Positions 1 to 6,462 are shown, counted from the stretch's first letter. The stretch is 6,954 nt of DNA from Deltaproteobacteria bacterium (GCA_019309665.1 JAFDFV010000145.1:1-6954); one strand, 5' to 3'. Made by a program: numbers and translations. Notes: generated by a model from the letters alone, not told the origin.

Positions 1-652
1 CTTCTGGCTTTTGTGTCGGATGTTTGCCAAAAACTTTTTCAGAATGATCAACTGATGGCATTTCCCAAATATCTCTCCATACAGATTTTATCGCCCCCCT
101 TGAAATAGTTTTTAGTGTTTTATGATTAAAAGTGTGTTTTGAGTATTTGGTTTTAGCTGCCCAAATAAGATGTTCAGAGGCATGCGTAAAATATCTACGC
201 GTTAAATTTGGAGGAGGATCTTTCTTTTCCCATACAATATTGTTTAGTATTTTAAAATCTAACTCCTGTAAAGCAAATCCAACTGAGAATATATTATGAA
301 ATGTTCCACAAACCCAAATCGTACCATTTGCTTTCAAAATCCGCTTAGTCTCTGACAACCATTTCTTATTGAACTTATGAACAGATTCAATATTACGTGA
401 TTTATCCCACTCCCCCTTATCTACACATACTCTTTTCCCACTACTACATGTTATACCACCAGATGACAAAAAATAGGGCGGATCTGCAAAGATAAGATCA
501 ACACAATTATCTGGTATATGCGGCAGAAATGAAAATGTGTCTAAGTTATATAATTTAATTTTATTCTCAAAATCATAATAAAATGGCGAAAAATTACTTT
601 CAGAGATTTTTAACTGTACATCAAACTCAAAATTATTGTTATAATACTTCAT
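1..652 (-). CDS. DpnA-like adenine-N6 DNA methyltransferase (partial, C-terminus off window)
   Basis: Transfers a methyl group from S-adenosylmethionine to adenine in DNA, as the protective partner of the neighbouring endonuclease. The 217 visible residues belong to the N6_N4 methyltransferase family in beta-class order: the catalytic DPPY motif is at residues 57-60, followed by FLSSGG. A DKGEWDK stretch, NGTIWVCGTFHNI, RRYFTHASE and HPTQKPE (211-217) follow. These stretches closely match what I remember of DpnA (M2.DpnII), the second methylase of the GATC-specific DpnII system. The AdoMet-binding FxGxG block, which follows HPTQKPE in this class, lies outside the window. The start at ATG 652-650 is the only one possible, because an in-frame TGA lies just upstream. 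No clear Shine-Dalgarno is visible. It follows the endonuclease gene by 79 bases on the same strand, so it is probably the last methylase of the same operon. Family assignment is firm; the target sequence is inferred. Confidence 0.93.
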   Translation of the reverse strand, partial: MKYYNNNFEFDVQLKISESNFSPFYYDFENKIKLYNLDTFSFLPHIPDNCVDLIFADPPYFLSSGGITCSSGKRVCVDKGEWDKSRNIESVHKFNKKWLSETKRILKANGTIWVCGTFHNIFSVGFALQELDFKILNNIVWEKKDPPPNLTRRYFTHASEHLIWAAKTKYSKHTFNHKTLKTISRGAIKSVWRDIWEMPSVDHSEKVFGKHPTQKPE

Positions 653-731
653 AAGATTTAATCATGGCCAATAGCATAATCAGGGGAGTTAGCTTTGCGA
701 GTCCGATAGCGCATGGTTATGTGATTATAAC
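653..731 (-). other. Spacer between endonuclease and third methylase, with an 18-codon mini-ORF
   Basis: These 79 bases separate two genes of the operon. They contain a minus-strand ATG (714-712) that opens 18 codons and stops with TAA at 660-658, only 5 bases before the methylase ATG at 652. No good Shine-Dalgarno precedes either start. The arrangement would allow translational reinitiation from the mini-ORF into the methylase, but the mini-ORF may be accidental. I see no terminator hairpin, so read-through from the endonuclease gene is likely. Confidence 0.25.
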
Positions 732-2495
732 TCATTTGCCTTTGATGATTTGTTCTATAAACCTTTTTACCTGGTTGTTTATCTGGCTTTTCCATTCCGG
801 AGCGTCATAATTACTCAAAGCCCGGCATTCTGTAATCAGTTCTCTGATCTTATTTGGAGTTAGTCCACCAACCTTAAAGCCAGCTTCAAAGAGTTTGGAA
901 AAATCATCAAGCTTGATTGGAATAATCTGAAGCGGGAGTTTGCTATCATCCGGCTTGTACCAATTGCCGCTTTTAAACGTTTCGGCGGTGTTACTGTCTA
1001 TGTTTAAAGCTATAAATAGTCCATATACTCGTTTGCCTGTATTTTCGTGTTGCTCGGCTATTTCAGCAACGTGGCGACGTACCGGCTCACCTTCGGCGGC
1101 TTCCTGTCGGGATGATGAGGTTAATGTTACTTCAACAACCAGAACATAATCTTCGAATTCAAAGATGAGATCAGGACCTCTGCCCGGCGCTGGTGCGATT
1201 GGCAAAAAATCCTGATCAATTTTAAATCGTCTGGCTTCCCAGGGTTTGTTTGTCAGTGAATTAATAGCTAAAAAAGCTCTCCAAAGAACCCACTCAAAGT
1301 AAGCTGGCGCTTCTCCGGCTGGTATGCTTATCACTTCATCCTGGAAAGAAATTTTTTTGCCCGGCTTTTCAAGGGCAAGCATGTAGCATAAGATTTCTTC
1401 CCAATGTATAATTTGCTTATTTGCAAATTCGTTTTCTTTTATCCGGCTTAATCGTCCTTCTATGTCGTGGCGAATGTTTGAAAGTTCTTGAGGGGTTTTA
1501 TCTTCAAGTTTCGGGAGAACAATTGCCTTATCGAATTTTCTGATATTATCAACCAATGATTTAATAACAGTTTGCGCTGTTTCTTTGTTATCAGTTGGTA
1601 ATGTGGCGCCTGTCCATATTTCTTTTATGTATGTATTGTCATCATGGACTGTAAATTCATCTTCAAGAAGTTTTTCAACCAGGATGCGTTTTTCCGGTAA
1701 AAATGTTATTCCTCTGCCGGAAGATTGAAACAGACCTGTGGCTTTAAGATATCGAATATTTAAGTCTGCATAATCTAAAAGAGTTCTTGCCTTTGTTGCG
1801 TTGCCGTTTGTTACTTTTAATCTCATTTCATGATCGAACCTTTTTTTATTGTCGATCCTTTCCCTTTCTTCCCTATATTTGAGGATGTGGTTTATAATCT
1901 TTTCGTAACCGTTTTCAGGGCTTGTTAATTGCAAAACTGCCATTTCCCAAAATTTTATCACTGGCTCAACTTTTTTGTTTTCGAGATTTATTAGGATCTC
2001 AAGAACATGGCGTAAGGGTGAAAATTGTTCAAATTTATATCGAGGTTCAAATACAGATGGTATTCTGTATGCCGCCAATGCTCTTAAAAAACATTCTTGC
2101 TGCGCGGGTATTGTATTGGCATTGATAAGATTGATTCCGTTTGGAGTCACTTCATATGGTATCCCCGAAAAATCAGGATATTCTTTGATAAAATCTTTAT
2201 ATTTCGGGTCTATTCCTTTTTGATGTCCTCTGGTTAGATGTTGAATTACAAAACCTAATTGAGCAAGGGCACTTCTCCACTTTCTTCCTAAATCACTAAA
2301 GTCCAGTGAATCGTCTTGGTCAATTCGTTCGGCTTTTAAAATTTCTTTTTCATGAAGTAATCTTGCGAATCCACTTTCTCTGTCTTTCCCTACCAGATTG
2401 CCATGATATTCTGAATGCGCCAAAACAATTAAAGCGTCTCTTAAACGGTAAGGGGTTCTGACTGTTGTGTTTCCGATATGCCAAGCCTGAGTCAT
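732..2495 (-). CDS. Type IIS restriction endonuclease, AlwI/BstNBI/PleI family
   Basis: Predicted to bind a short asymmetric DNA site and cut a few bases downstream. Its 587 residues match the family size (about 600). The N-terminal recognition half opens with WHIGNTTVRTPYRLRD. Family-like blocks follow: QFSPLRHVLEIL near 157-168, KYREERERI at 206-214 and DYADLNIRYLKATGLF at 241-256; each lines up with N.BstNBI as I recall it. The C-terminal nuclease half carries E401 (FEW), P441-D442 (GRGPD), E455 (VVEVT) and E470 (EGEP), a variant PD-(D/E)xK centre in which T457 stands where the usual lysine would be, as in BstNBI. The ATG lies two bases after the upstream methylase stop codon (TAA TC ATG), with a weak AGG nine bases before it, so translation is probably coupled. 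AlwI cuts GGATC and BstNBI/PleI/MlyI recognise GAGTC; GGATC is the better guess given the Dam- and DpnA-like methylases. The frame is complete. Confidence 0.93.
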   Translation of the reverse strand: MTQAWHIGNTTVRTPYRLRDALIVLAHSEYHGNLVGKDRESGFARLLHEKEILKAERIDQDDSLDFSDLGRKWRSALAQLGFVIQHLTRGHQKGIDPKYKDFIKEYPDFSGIPYEVTPNGINLINANTIPAQQECFLRALAAYRIPSVFEPRYKFEQFSPLRHVLEILINLENKKVEPVIKFWEMAVLQLTSPENGYEKIINHILKYREERERIDNKKRFDHEMRLKVTNGNATKARTLLDYADLNIRYLKATGLFQSSGRGITFLPEKRILVEKLLEDEFTVHDDNTYIKEIWTGATLPTDNKETAQTVIKSLVDNIRKFDKAIVLPKLEDKTPQELSNIRHDIEGRLSRIKENEFANKQIIHWEEILCYMLALEKPGKKISFQDEVISIPAGEAPAYFEWVLWRAFLAINSLTNKPWEARRFKIDQDFLPIAPAPGRGPDLIFEFEDYVLVVEVTLTSSSRQEAAEGEPVRRHVAEIAEQHENTGKRVYGLFIALNIDSNTAETFKSGNWYKPDDSKLPLQIIPIKLDDFSKLFEAGFKVGGLTPNKIRELITECRALSNYDAPEWKSQINNQVKRFIEQIIKGK

Positions 2496-2497
2496 GA

Positions 2498-4387
2498 TTA
2501 AAAACCTATAAACAGGTATTCCTGCACCTTGTTATTATTGTTGTTGATTTTGTGTCCCTGGTTTCCAGCGCTGTATCGGTGGTCGATAGAAACAACTTCG
2601 ACCTGGCTTTTGTATTTTGCCAAGAGGTTTGTTAGTTCTTCATGATTCGGTAAGGAATTTGATGAATAGGAAACGATTAGAATACTGTCTTTAAATTTCC
2701 GAAACAGTTTATCAAATGCGTCATGTGCTCCCGTTCTTGAATTGAAGGGGGTGGGATAGCTTTTGAATTTGCGGGTTTTCGTATGCCATTGCATTTCCAC
2801 GCCTTTCCAGTTACACGCCAATCCTTCAACAAAATGATACCGCCTGACATATTCATTATCGGAATATGGGCTGTAATAAGGCGGGTCAATATAGATCAAA
2901 TCCGGCTTTAACCGGATGGTCATGGCGTCTCCGCGTCTGGCTTTATTTCCTTTGCTGTTATCAAAAACAGCCTGATTTATACATTTAACGGCTTTTAAAA
3001 AGTGTTCTTTCAGAGATAGCCGGAGGTCTTTCCGTCCGTCGTCATACCTATGTCCGGTATAGGTAAAGATTCCCCTGGGGCGTTTTTTCAGGCAGGCGCG
3101 TATAAGGGCGGATGTGGCTATTGACCTTTTGGTTTTATTTTTCAGCTTTTTTATATTTGCTCGAATTTGGTCAATAAATGCGTTTTCTTCATCAATAAAA
3201 TAGAGTCCCTGAAAAGTTTGACTTACAAAATTATCTGTTTTTGCAGATGGAGATAGCAAAAGTTCGACTTCGCCCTTGTCAAGTGTTTCGGTGTTATTGG
3301 CTATCATGGCTTCGGCAAATGTGGTACACATAGCCATGTAATCATTGCTTATAACCTGTTTGTTGAAGGATTTGAACATATAACCAACAACGCCACTTCC
3401 ACTAAATATATCAAGTACGGTTTCAAAATCAAACTGTGATGCTACGTTCCATATATGCTCTAAAAGAGATTGTTTGCTCCCCATAAAACGTGTAGACGGA
3501 TATTTATTTACCTGCTTTGGTAAGTCTGGTGAAACAGGGCTTATGCAAAAATACCGGCGTGGAGGAATATAGATTACAACATCCTCTCCTTTACGCTTAT
3601 TGCCTTTTTTATTGATATTCCGGCGAGTTTGAATAACTTCGATTTCAAAACCGTTGTACAGCTCATAAACCATTGGATGGTTAGAATTTGTCAATAAAAC
3701 GTAACATCCAAGTTCATGCAGTCGTTTTACTTCATCTGCAAGTTCAACGTGATCTTCTTCATAGAATTGCTCTTTGGTATAACGTTTAAAATCAGAGTAT
3801 TCCGAAATAGGCAGGTAAGGCGGGTCGAGATATATATAATCCCCCGGTTTTGCATGATCTCGTAGAACATCTTTATAATCCCCCTGTATGATGGTAGCGT
3901 TTTTTAAGGCTTCGTACGCGCTTCTTAAGCTTTCAGGATCACATATGCGGGGATTTTTATAATATCCGTACGGCACATTAAACATACCTTTTCGATTTAC
4001 ACGGTAAAGACCGTTAAAACAGAGCCGATTTAGATATATGGTTCTTGCGGCGGCTTCAACTGGAGGGAGTTTTTTAAAATCCAATGCCCGGATATTATAA
4101 TATTCTTCTTTATCTAACCTGAATTCATAAAGTTTTTGTATGAGGCCATCAACATTTTTCGAGATTATACGATATAGGTTTATAAGTTCCGGATTGGGTT
4201 CTGAAATGATGGCGTTGTCTGGCTGTAATGCAAAAAATAAGGCTCCGCCACCAAAGAATGGTTCTATGTACCTGTTAAAATTTTTTGGGGTTTTGGGTAA
4301 GAGTATGGGTAATAATTGTTGTTTTCCTCCTGCCCATTTCAGCGGGCGGGACGATGGAAAAATCGAAACTTTTGATTTTAATTCCAT
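2498..4387 (-). CDS. Fused tandem D12-class adenine DNA methyltransferase (two catalytic domains)
   Basis: A 629-residue protein made of two complete DNA adenine methylases, predicted to protect both strands of an asymmetric site. Domain 1 (about 12-280) is Dam/DpnM-like: PLKWAGGK at 15-22 and EPFFGGG at 42-48 bind AdoMet, NRLCFNGLYRVNRKGMFN lies at 120-137, and catalytic DPPY is at 188-191. Domain 2 (about 295-629) is of the type seen in M.FokI-like and COG3392 enzymes: RFMGSK at 300-305, DIFSGSG at 326-332, DPPYYSPYSD at 501-510, and a C-terminal HRYSAGNQGHK stretch. A linker near 280-295 joins them. M.FokI shows the same principle, each half methylating one strand of a non-palindromic site. 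It is the first gene of the operon. The start at 4387 is fixed by an in-frame TAG nine bases upstream, and it places PLKWAGGK at the usual distance from the N-terminus. A run of five asparagines (615-619) near the end is a curiosity. Confidence 0.95.
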   Translation of the reverse strand: MELKSKVSIFPSSRPLKWAGGKQQLLPILLPKTPKNFNRYIEPFFGGGALFFALQPDNAIISEPNPELINLYRIISKNVDGLIQKLYEFRLDKEEYYNIRALDFKKLPPVEAAARTIYLNRLCFNGLYRVNRKGMFNVPYGYYKNPRICDPESLRSAYEALKNATIIQGDYKDVLRDHAKPGDYIYLDPPYLPISEYSDFKRYTKEQFYEEDHVELADEVKRLHELGCYVLLTNSNHPMVYELYNGFEIEVIQTRRNINKKGNKRKGEDVVIYIPPRRYFCISPVSPDLPKQVNKYPSTRFMGSKQSLLEHIWNVASQFDFETVLDIFSGSGVVGYMFKSFNKQVISNDYMAMCTTFAEAMIANNTETLDKGEVELLLSPSAKTDNFVSQTFQGLYFIDEENAFIDQIRANIKKLKNKTKRSIATSALIRACLKKRPRGIFTYTGHRYDDGRKDLRLSLKEHFLKAVKCINQAVFDNSKGNKARRGDAMTIRLKPDLIYIDPPYYSPYSDNEYVRRYHFVEGLACNWKGVEMQWHTKTRKFKSYPTPFNSRTGAHDAFDKLFRKFKDSILIVSYSSNSLPNHEELTNLLAKYKSQVEVVSIDHRYSAGNQGHKINNNNNKVQEYLFIGF

Positions 4388-4428
4388 AGCGATCTATATT
4401 TTTTGTTTCATTTATGTATTCCGGTTAA

Positions 4429-4453
4429 CCTTTTTATGATTAGCACAAAAAGG
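4429..4453. repeat. Inverted repeat in the methylase leader region
   Basis: CCTTTTT at 4429-4435 and AAAAAGG at 4447-4453 are perfect 7-base inverted arms around an 11-base loop, about 42 to 66 bases upstream of the methylase start codon. It could be an operator, or a weak hairpin in the leader RNA. It overlaps the zone where a minus-strand promoter would be expected. The arms are A/T-dominated, so chance is possible. Confidence 0.3.
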
Positions 4454-4519
4454 AAAAGAAATGAAAGTTTTTTCGTATTCATTGCACACAAATTTTTTCA
4501 AAGCTTATTGTCATTGGGC

Positions 4520-4591
4520 GTGCGGACACGCACAGGCAGAAAAATCTGTGAAACCTGCCCGCTTGTGCCTCATAGTGGCAGAGGGGTCTGC
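4520..4591. repeat. GC-rich cluster of small hairpins (possible dispersed repeat or structured RNA)
   Basis: Several short inverted repeats are packed together: GTGCG (4520-4524) with CGCAC (4529-4533); CACAG (4531-4535) with CTGTG (4546-4550); GGCAG (4535-4539) with CTGCC (4555-4559); and GCAGA (4578-4582) with TCTGC (4587-4591) around a GGGG loop. The second and third pairs overlap and are mutually exclusive. The composition differs sharply from the AT-rich flanks. Words such as AATCTGTG and TCTGCGTAATC resemble small dispersed non-coding repeats seen between genes in some deltaproteobacteria, but I cannot name a family. Confidence 0.4.
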
Positions 4592-4866
4592 GTAATCCTC
4601 CGGCGGACAGGTCTGTGGATTAAAATTGATCTTTAAGCGCTGCGGCGTTGATATTAATACAAGGTATTTTTATCAACACTATGATATTTATCTCGGATAA
4701 TTATATTAATGAGCCGCCCAACTTTGTTTTTATGGAGGTTTTGTCTCGGGCCATAGTTTTCCCATTTCTTTCAGTTACTTGCGAGCAAACAAGGCAACAG
4801 CCCGATTACCTCATTTATCACGTCAATTAACCGGCCAAAATTTATCAAAATAGCTAAAATATTAAT

Positions 4867-4875
4867 TGCTATAAT
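4867..4875 (+). promoter_or_regulatory. Extended -10 promoter for the fic remnant
   Basis: TGCTATAAT is a perfect extended -10 element (TGnTATAAT) ending 29 bases before the fic ATG. No good -35 box stands 16-18 bases upstream; the extended -10 motif could compensate. The surrounding DNA is AT-rich, which raises the chance of a fortuitous match. Confidence 0.5.
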
Positions 4876-4885
4876 AGAAAATTAA

Positions 4886-4897
4886 TGTTAATTAACA
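4886..4897. promoter_or_regulatory. Perfect 12-bp palindrome between promoter and fic start
   Basis: TGTTAATTAACA is a perfect palindrome lying between the -10 box and the ATG, about where transcription would begin. That is a classic operator position for a dimeric repressor. No regulator gene lies beside it, so the function is inference; A/T-rich palindromes also occur by chance. Confidence 0.3.
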
Positions 4898-4904
4898 GTG
4901 CATT

Positions 4905-5578
4905 ATGAATAAAAGCAAACTGGCCAACGAACCGGCCAAAAAAAGCAAGAATCCCGCTTATTATCTAACGCCTTTTTTACCCGGGAATAGCAATATAGGC
5001 TCCTTAAAGGATATGGCGCAGGAAGTCATAGCGGCCTCCGCGGGGCTGGAGGGCAAGGTGGTCAGGGAAACCGCCATTGTGCTTGGTGACCAGCTCCGAC
5101 TCATCAACAGCTATTACAGCAATCTTATTGAAGGCCATAAAACAACTATCCCGGATATCAGCATGGCCTTACAAAAGAAATTTTCTAAGGATCCGGAAAA
5201 AAATATGCGCAGGAATTGTGTGCCGCCCATGTAGAAACCGAAAGGCGTTTTATGGAACTTGCAAATACGCAGCAAAACCTCAATATCTGCGGCCAACAGT
5301 TTTTGTCTGATGCCAACTTACCGGAAAAACATCTGTACACCCACACCCCCAAAGGGTTTTCCAGGGCACCGGTCAATCCGGGCCAAATCCGAGACGTCAA
5401 TGTCTCCATGGATGGCCGGTCACTTCATGGGCCGGACTATCAGGATTTGCCGGCATTGCTCAAAACCTTTGCCCAAAGCTATACCCCGGATCAATTTCAT
5501 GGTGACGAACCTTTAATCGCGATGGCGGCAAGTCATCACCGGCTGACCTGGCTGCATCCCTTCCGGGACGGAAACGGC
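4905..5578 (+). pseudogene. fic: Fic-family protein AMP-transferase, frameshifted and truncated
   Basis: Fic proteins transfer AMP from ATP onto hydroxyl side chains of target proteins. The first frame gives 99 credible residues: PAYYLTPFLPG, then YSNLIEGH, whose S72-x3-E76-G77 fits the autoinhibitory motif (S/T)xxxE(G/N) of class II Fic enzymes. The frame breaks at the A7 run (5197-5203): frame one hits TAG at 5232-5234, while the next frame continues as YAQELCAAHVETERRFM, so restoring one A (to A8) would rejoin them. The second frame ends in the catalytic motif HPFRDGNG (5555-5578). Family members continue with R and GR-L; here SSNWGRVLRPCLD and a TAG (5618-5620) follow, so the conserved arginine and the rest of the domain are gone. 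The broken end abuts a repeat shared with 6630-6662. It is almost certainly non-functional. Its GC is higher than that of the RM genes, suggesting a separate origin. Confidence 0.88.
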
Positions 5579-5583
5579 AGCAG

Positions 5584-5629
5584 TAATTGGGGCCGCGTCT
5601 TGAGGCCGTGTCTTGATTAGGGCACTTAT
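5584..5629. repeat. Direct repeat, copy A (left flank of vapBC)
   Basis: This segment recurs at 6630-6662. Apart from a 13-bp internal duplication here, 29 of 33 positions agree, including GTCTTGATTA and GCACTTAT. It begins six bases after the last recognisable Fic codon and ends at the vapC stop codon, whose TAA (minus strand, 5628-5626) lies inside it. It may be the scar of a recombination or insertion that brought in vapBC and truncated fic. No family was recognised. Confidence 0.65.
5591..5616. repeat. 13-bp tandem duplication inside repeat copy A
   Basis: GGCCGCGTCTTGA (5591-5603) is followed at once by GGCCGTGTCTTGA (5604-5616), two head-to-tail units differing at one base. The copy at 6630-6662 has only one unit, so the duplication probably arose in copy A by slippage. 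Confidence 0.7.
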
Positions 5630-6054
5630 GGCAACGTTATCAGACCCTCTTTTCCGGCTGATTCGTTCAGGCTTTTGTCGTAACATGCAAAAACAAATTC
5701 TTCGTCAATTCTTTGGTGCACAATTAATGCCGAGGCGAGATGGATGGCATCAAATCCCTTAAGTGGATGTGCGGCCGTCACTCTTTTAATGGTTTTGTTG
5801 AGAGCGCTTGTTACATCAACACGAATGAAGCTTTCCCAGTCCTTTTCAAATGCTATTCGAATTGCCTTGAAAATGGATTGATCAATATCAGCCGTTTCCC
5901 TTTTTTTTCTATGGATGGCGGCCAATGTTTCCGCATAGGCTACGGTGGAAGTTACAATTGAGCTTGTTTTTTTCCACAAACGTATTACCTCTATGGAACC
6001 TTGTTCTTTGAAATATTTCTTAACTATAGCGCTTGTGTCAAGATAGAGAATCAT
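5626..6054 (-). CDS. vapC: VapC-type PIN-domain ribonuclease toxin
   Basis: A 142-residue PIN-domain protein, the usual VapC size. It should act in the cytoplasm as a magnesium-dependent RNase that stops growth when freed from its antitoxin; known VapCs cut tRNA or rRNA, but the target here cannot be read from sequence. The four acidic positions are present: D6 (YLDTSAIVK), E42 (YAETLAA), D102 (GFDAIHLASAL) and D126 (CYDKSLN), so the enzyme looks intact. Its ATG overlaps the antitoxin stop by four bases (ATGA, 6054-6051), the standard coupled arrangement of such pairs. The stop codon falls inside direct-repeat copy A, just beyond the broken fic end. No frameshift is visible. Confidence 0.94.
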   Translation of the reverse strand: MILYLDTSAIVKKYFKEQGSIEVIRLWKKTSSIVTSTVAYAETLAAIHRKKRETADIDQSIFKAIRIAFEKDWESFIRVDVTSALNKTIKRVTAAHPLKGFDAIHLASALIVHQRIDEEFVFACYDKSLNESAGKEGLITLP

Positions 6055-6329
6055 CGCCGATCCTCACTGATCATTTCTGAAACCTGTTTTCCCGGAAGTT
6101 CGACAGGGCTGGGGATGTCTCTATCGATCCGGTCTGTAGGCAAATTTACCAAGCCTTCCATTATCAGAGGCTGAAGCACTCGTCTCAAGGATGTCTTTTG
6201 GGTATTCTCCGAAATTATACGCGCAATCGGTTTACCCCTATCGGTAATCAGTACCTCTTCACCTTTTTTAACAAGGGTGAGGTAAGAACTCAACCGGTTC
6301 TTAAGTTCTTTTATCCCTGCTGTTTTCAT
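6051..6329 (-). CDS. vapB: Phd/YefM-family antitoxin partner of VapC
   Basis: A 92-residue antitoxin that should bind and block the downstream PIN toxin and, with it, repress its own promoter. Residues 1-40 are a clear Phd/YefM fold: MKTAGIKELKNRLSSYL, then VKKGEEVLITDRGKPIARI, the DNA-binding and dimerising part. The tail (about 45-92) is charged and proline-containing, as expected of the toxin-binding segment. I start the gene at ATG 6329-6327 because GGAGGTG stands six bases before it; a longer frame from 6344 would begin on the Shine-Dalgarno itself (ATGGAGGTG) and adds only five residues. It is the first gene of the pair and overlaps vapC by four bases. The name vapB follows the partner; the fold is Phd/YefM, not AbrB. 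Confidence 0.92.
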   Translation of the reverse strand: MKTAGIKELKNRLSSYLTLVKKGEEVLITDRGKPIARIISENTQKTSLRRVLQPLIMEGLVNLPTDRIDRDIPSPVELPGKQVSEMISEDRR

Positions 6330-6335
6330 AGCGTT

Positions 6336-6342
6336 CACCTCC
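6336..6342 (-). promoter_or_regulatory. Strong Shine-Dalgarno deciding the antitoxin start
   Basis: Read on the minus strand, GGAGGTG lies six bases before the ATG at 6329. It is the strongest ribosome-binding site in the window and rules out the upstream in-frame ATG at 6344, which overlaps it. vapC has no comparable site of its own and probably depends on coupling, which keeps antitoxin in excess. Confidence 0.85.
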
Positions 6343-6367
6343 ACATATTTGTAGCCACTTTGTTGCT

Positions 6368-6396
6368 ATAGTAGCTATAATTAAATTGTGTGTCAA
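6368..6396 (-). promoter_or_regulatory. Sigma-70 promoter of vapBC with overlapping inverted repeat
   Basis: On the minus strand a perfect -35 TTGACA (6396-6391) is followed after exactly 17 bases by TACTAT (6373-6368), a near-consensus -10. The antitoxin ATG is about 38 bases downstream of the -10. GCTACTATAGC (GCTA-n3-TAGC, 6376-6366) covers the -10, and a further TAGC...GCTA pair lies just downstream. These are plausible operator half-sites for the antitoxin or antitoxin-toxin complex, as in other autoregulated toxin-antitoxin operons. Confidence 0.8.
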
Positions 6397-6462
6397 GAAC
6401 GTTTTAATCTTTTTGGGTCTGATTTCCCGAAGCTTGCTGCCTTCTTCCATTAACATCCCCTG

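Larger units (their letters stand above)
4388..4904. other. Intergenic region between divergent RM operon and fic remnant
   Basis: About 517 bases with no convincing gene. The left end is the leader of the minus-strand methylase gene: AT-rich, with an inverted repeat and a 5-codon ATG...TAG frame just before the true start, but no confident promoter and no controller-protein gene. The centre (about 4515-4625) is GC-rich and full of small hairpins, unlike its surroundings. At 4754-4701 a minus-strand frame of 17 codons begins MARDKTSIKTK behind a purine-rich stretch; it may be a fragment of a lost gene but is too short to identify. The right end carries the likely fic promoter. No tRNA or terminator was recognised. 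Confidence 0.6.

Noticed and set aside
940..2223. Plus-strand frames opposite the endonuclease gene
   Set aside because: They are antisense to a full-length gene with clear family motifs, and their translations are cysteine- and leucine-rich without recognisable domains.
4388..4500. Controller (C) protein gene or C-box upstream of the RM operon
   Set aside because: No small helix-turn-helix frame lies in the leader and no repeated C-box pattern is visible; only the A/T-rich inverted repeat at 4429-4453 was found.
4140..4636. Plus-strand frames over the methylase start and leader
   Set aside because: One is antisense to the Dam-like domain and the other runs through the hairpin cluster; neither shows a ribosome-binding site or family features.
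4648..4830. 60-codon plus-strand frame before fic
   Set aside because: Low-complexity hydrophobic start, no Shine-Dalgarno and no recognisable domain; the region looks non-coding.
5584..5640. Integron attC site at the vapC end
   Set aside because: No matching pair of GTTRRRY and RYYYAAC core sites was found around either repeat copy.
6330..6344. A longer antitoxin beginning at ATG 6344
   Set aside because: That ATG is part of ATGGAGGTG, which is the Shine-Dalgarno of the ATG at 6329; the Phd/YefM domain also begins at the later start.
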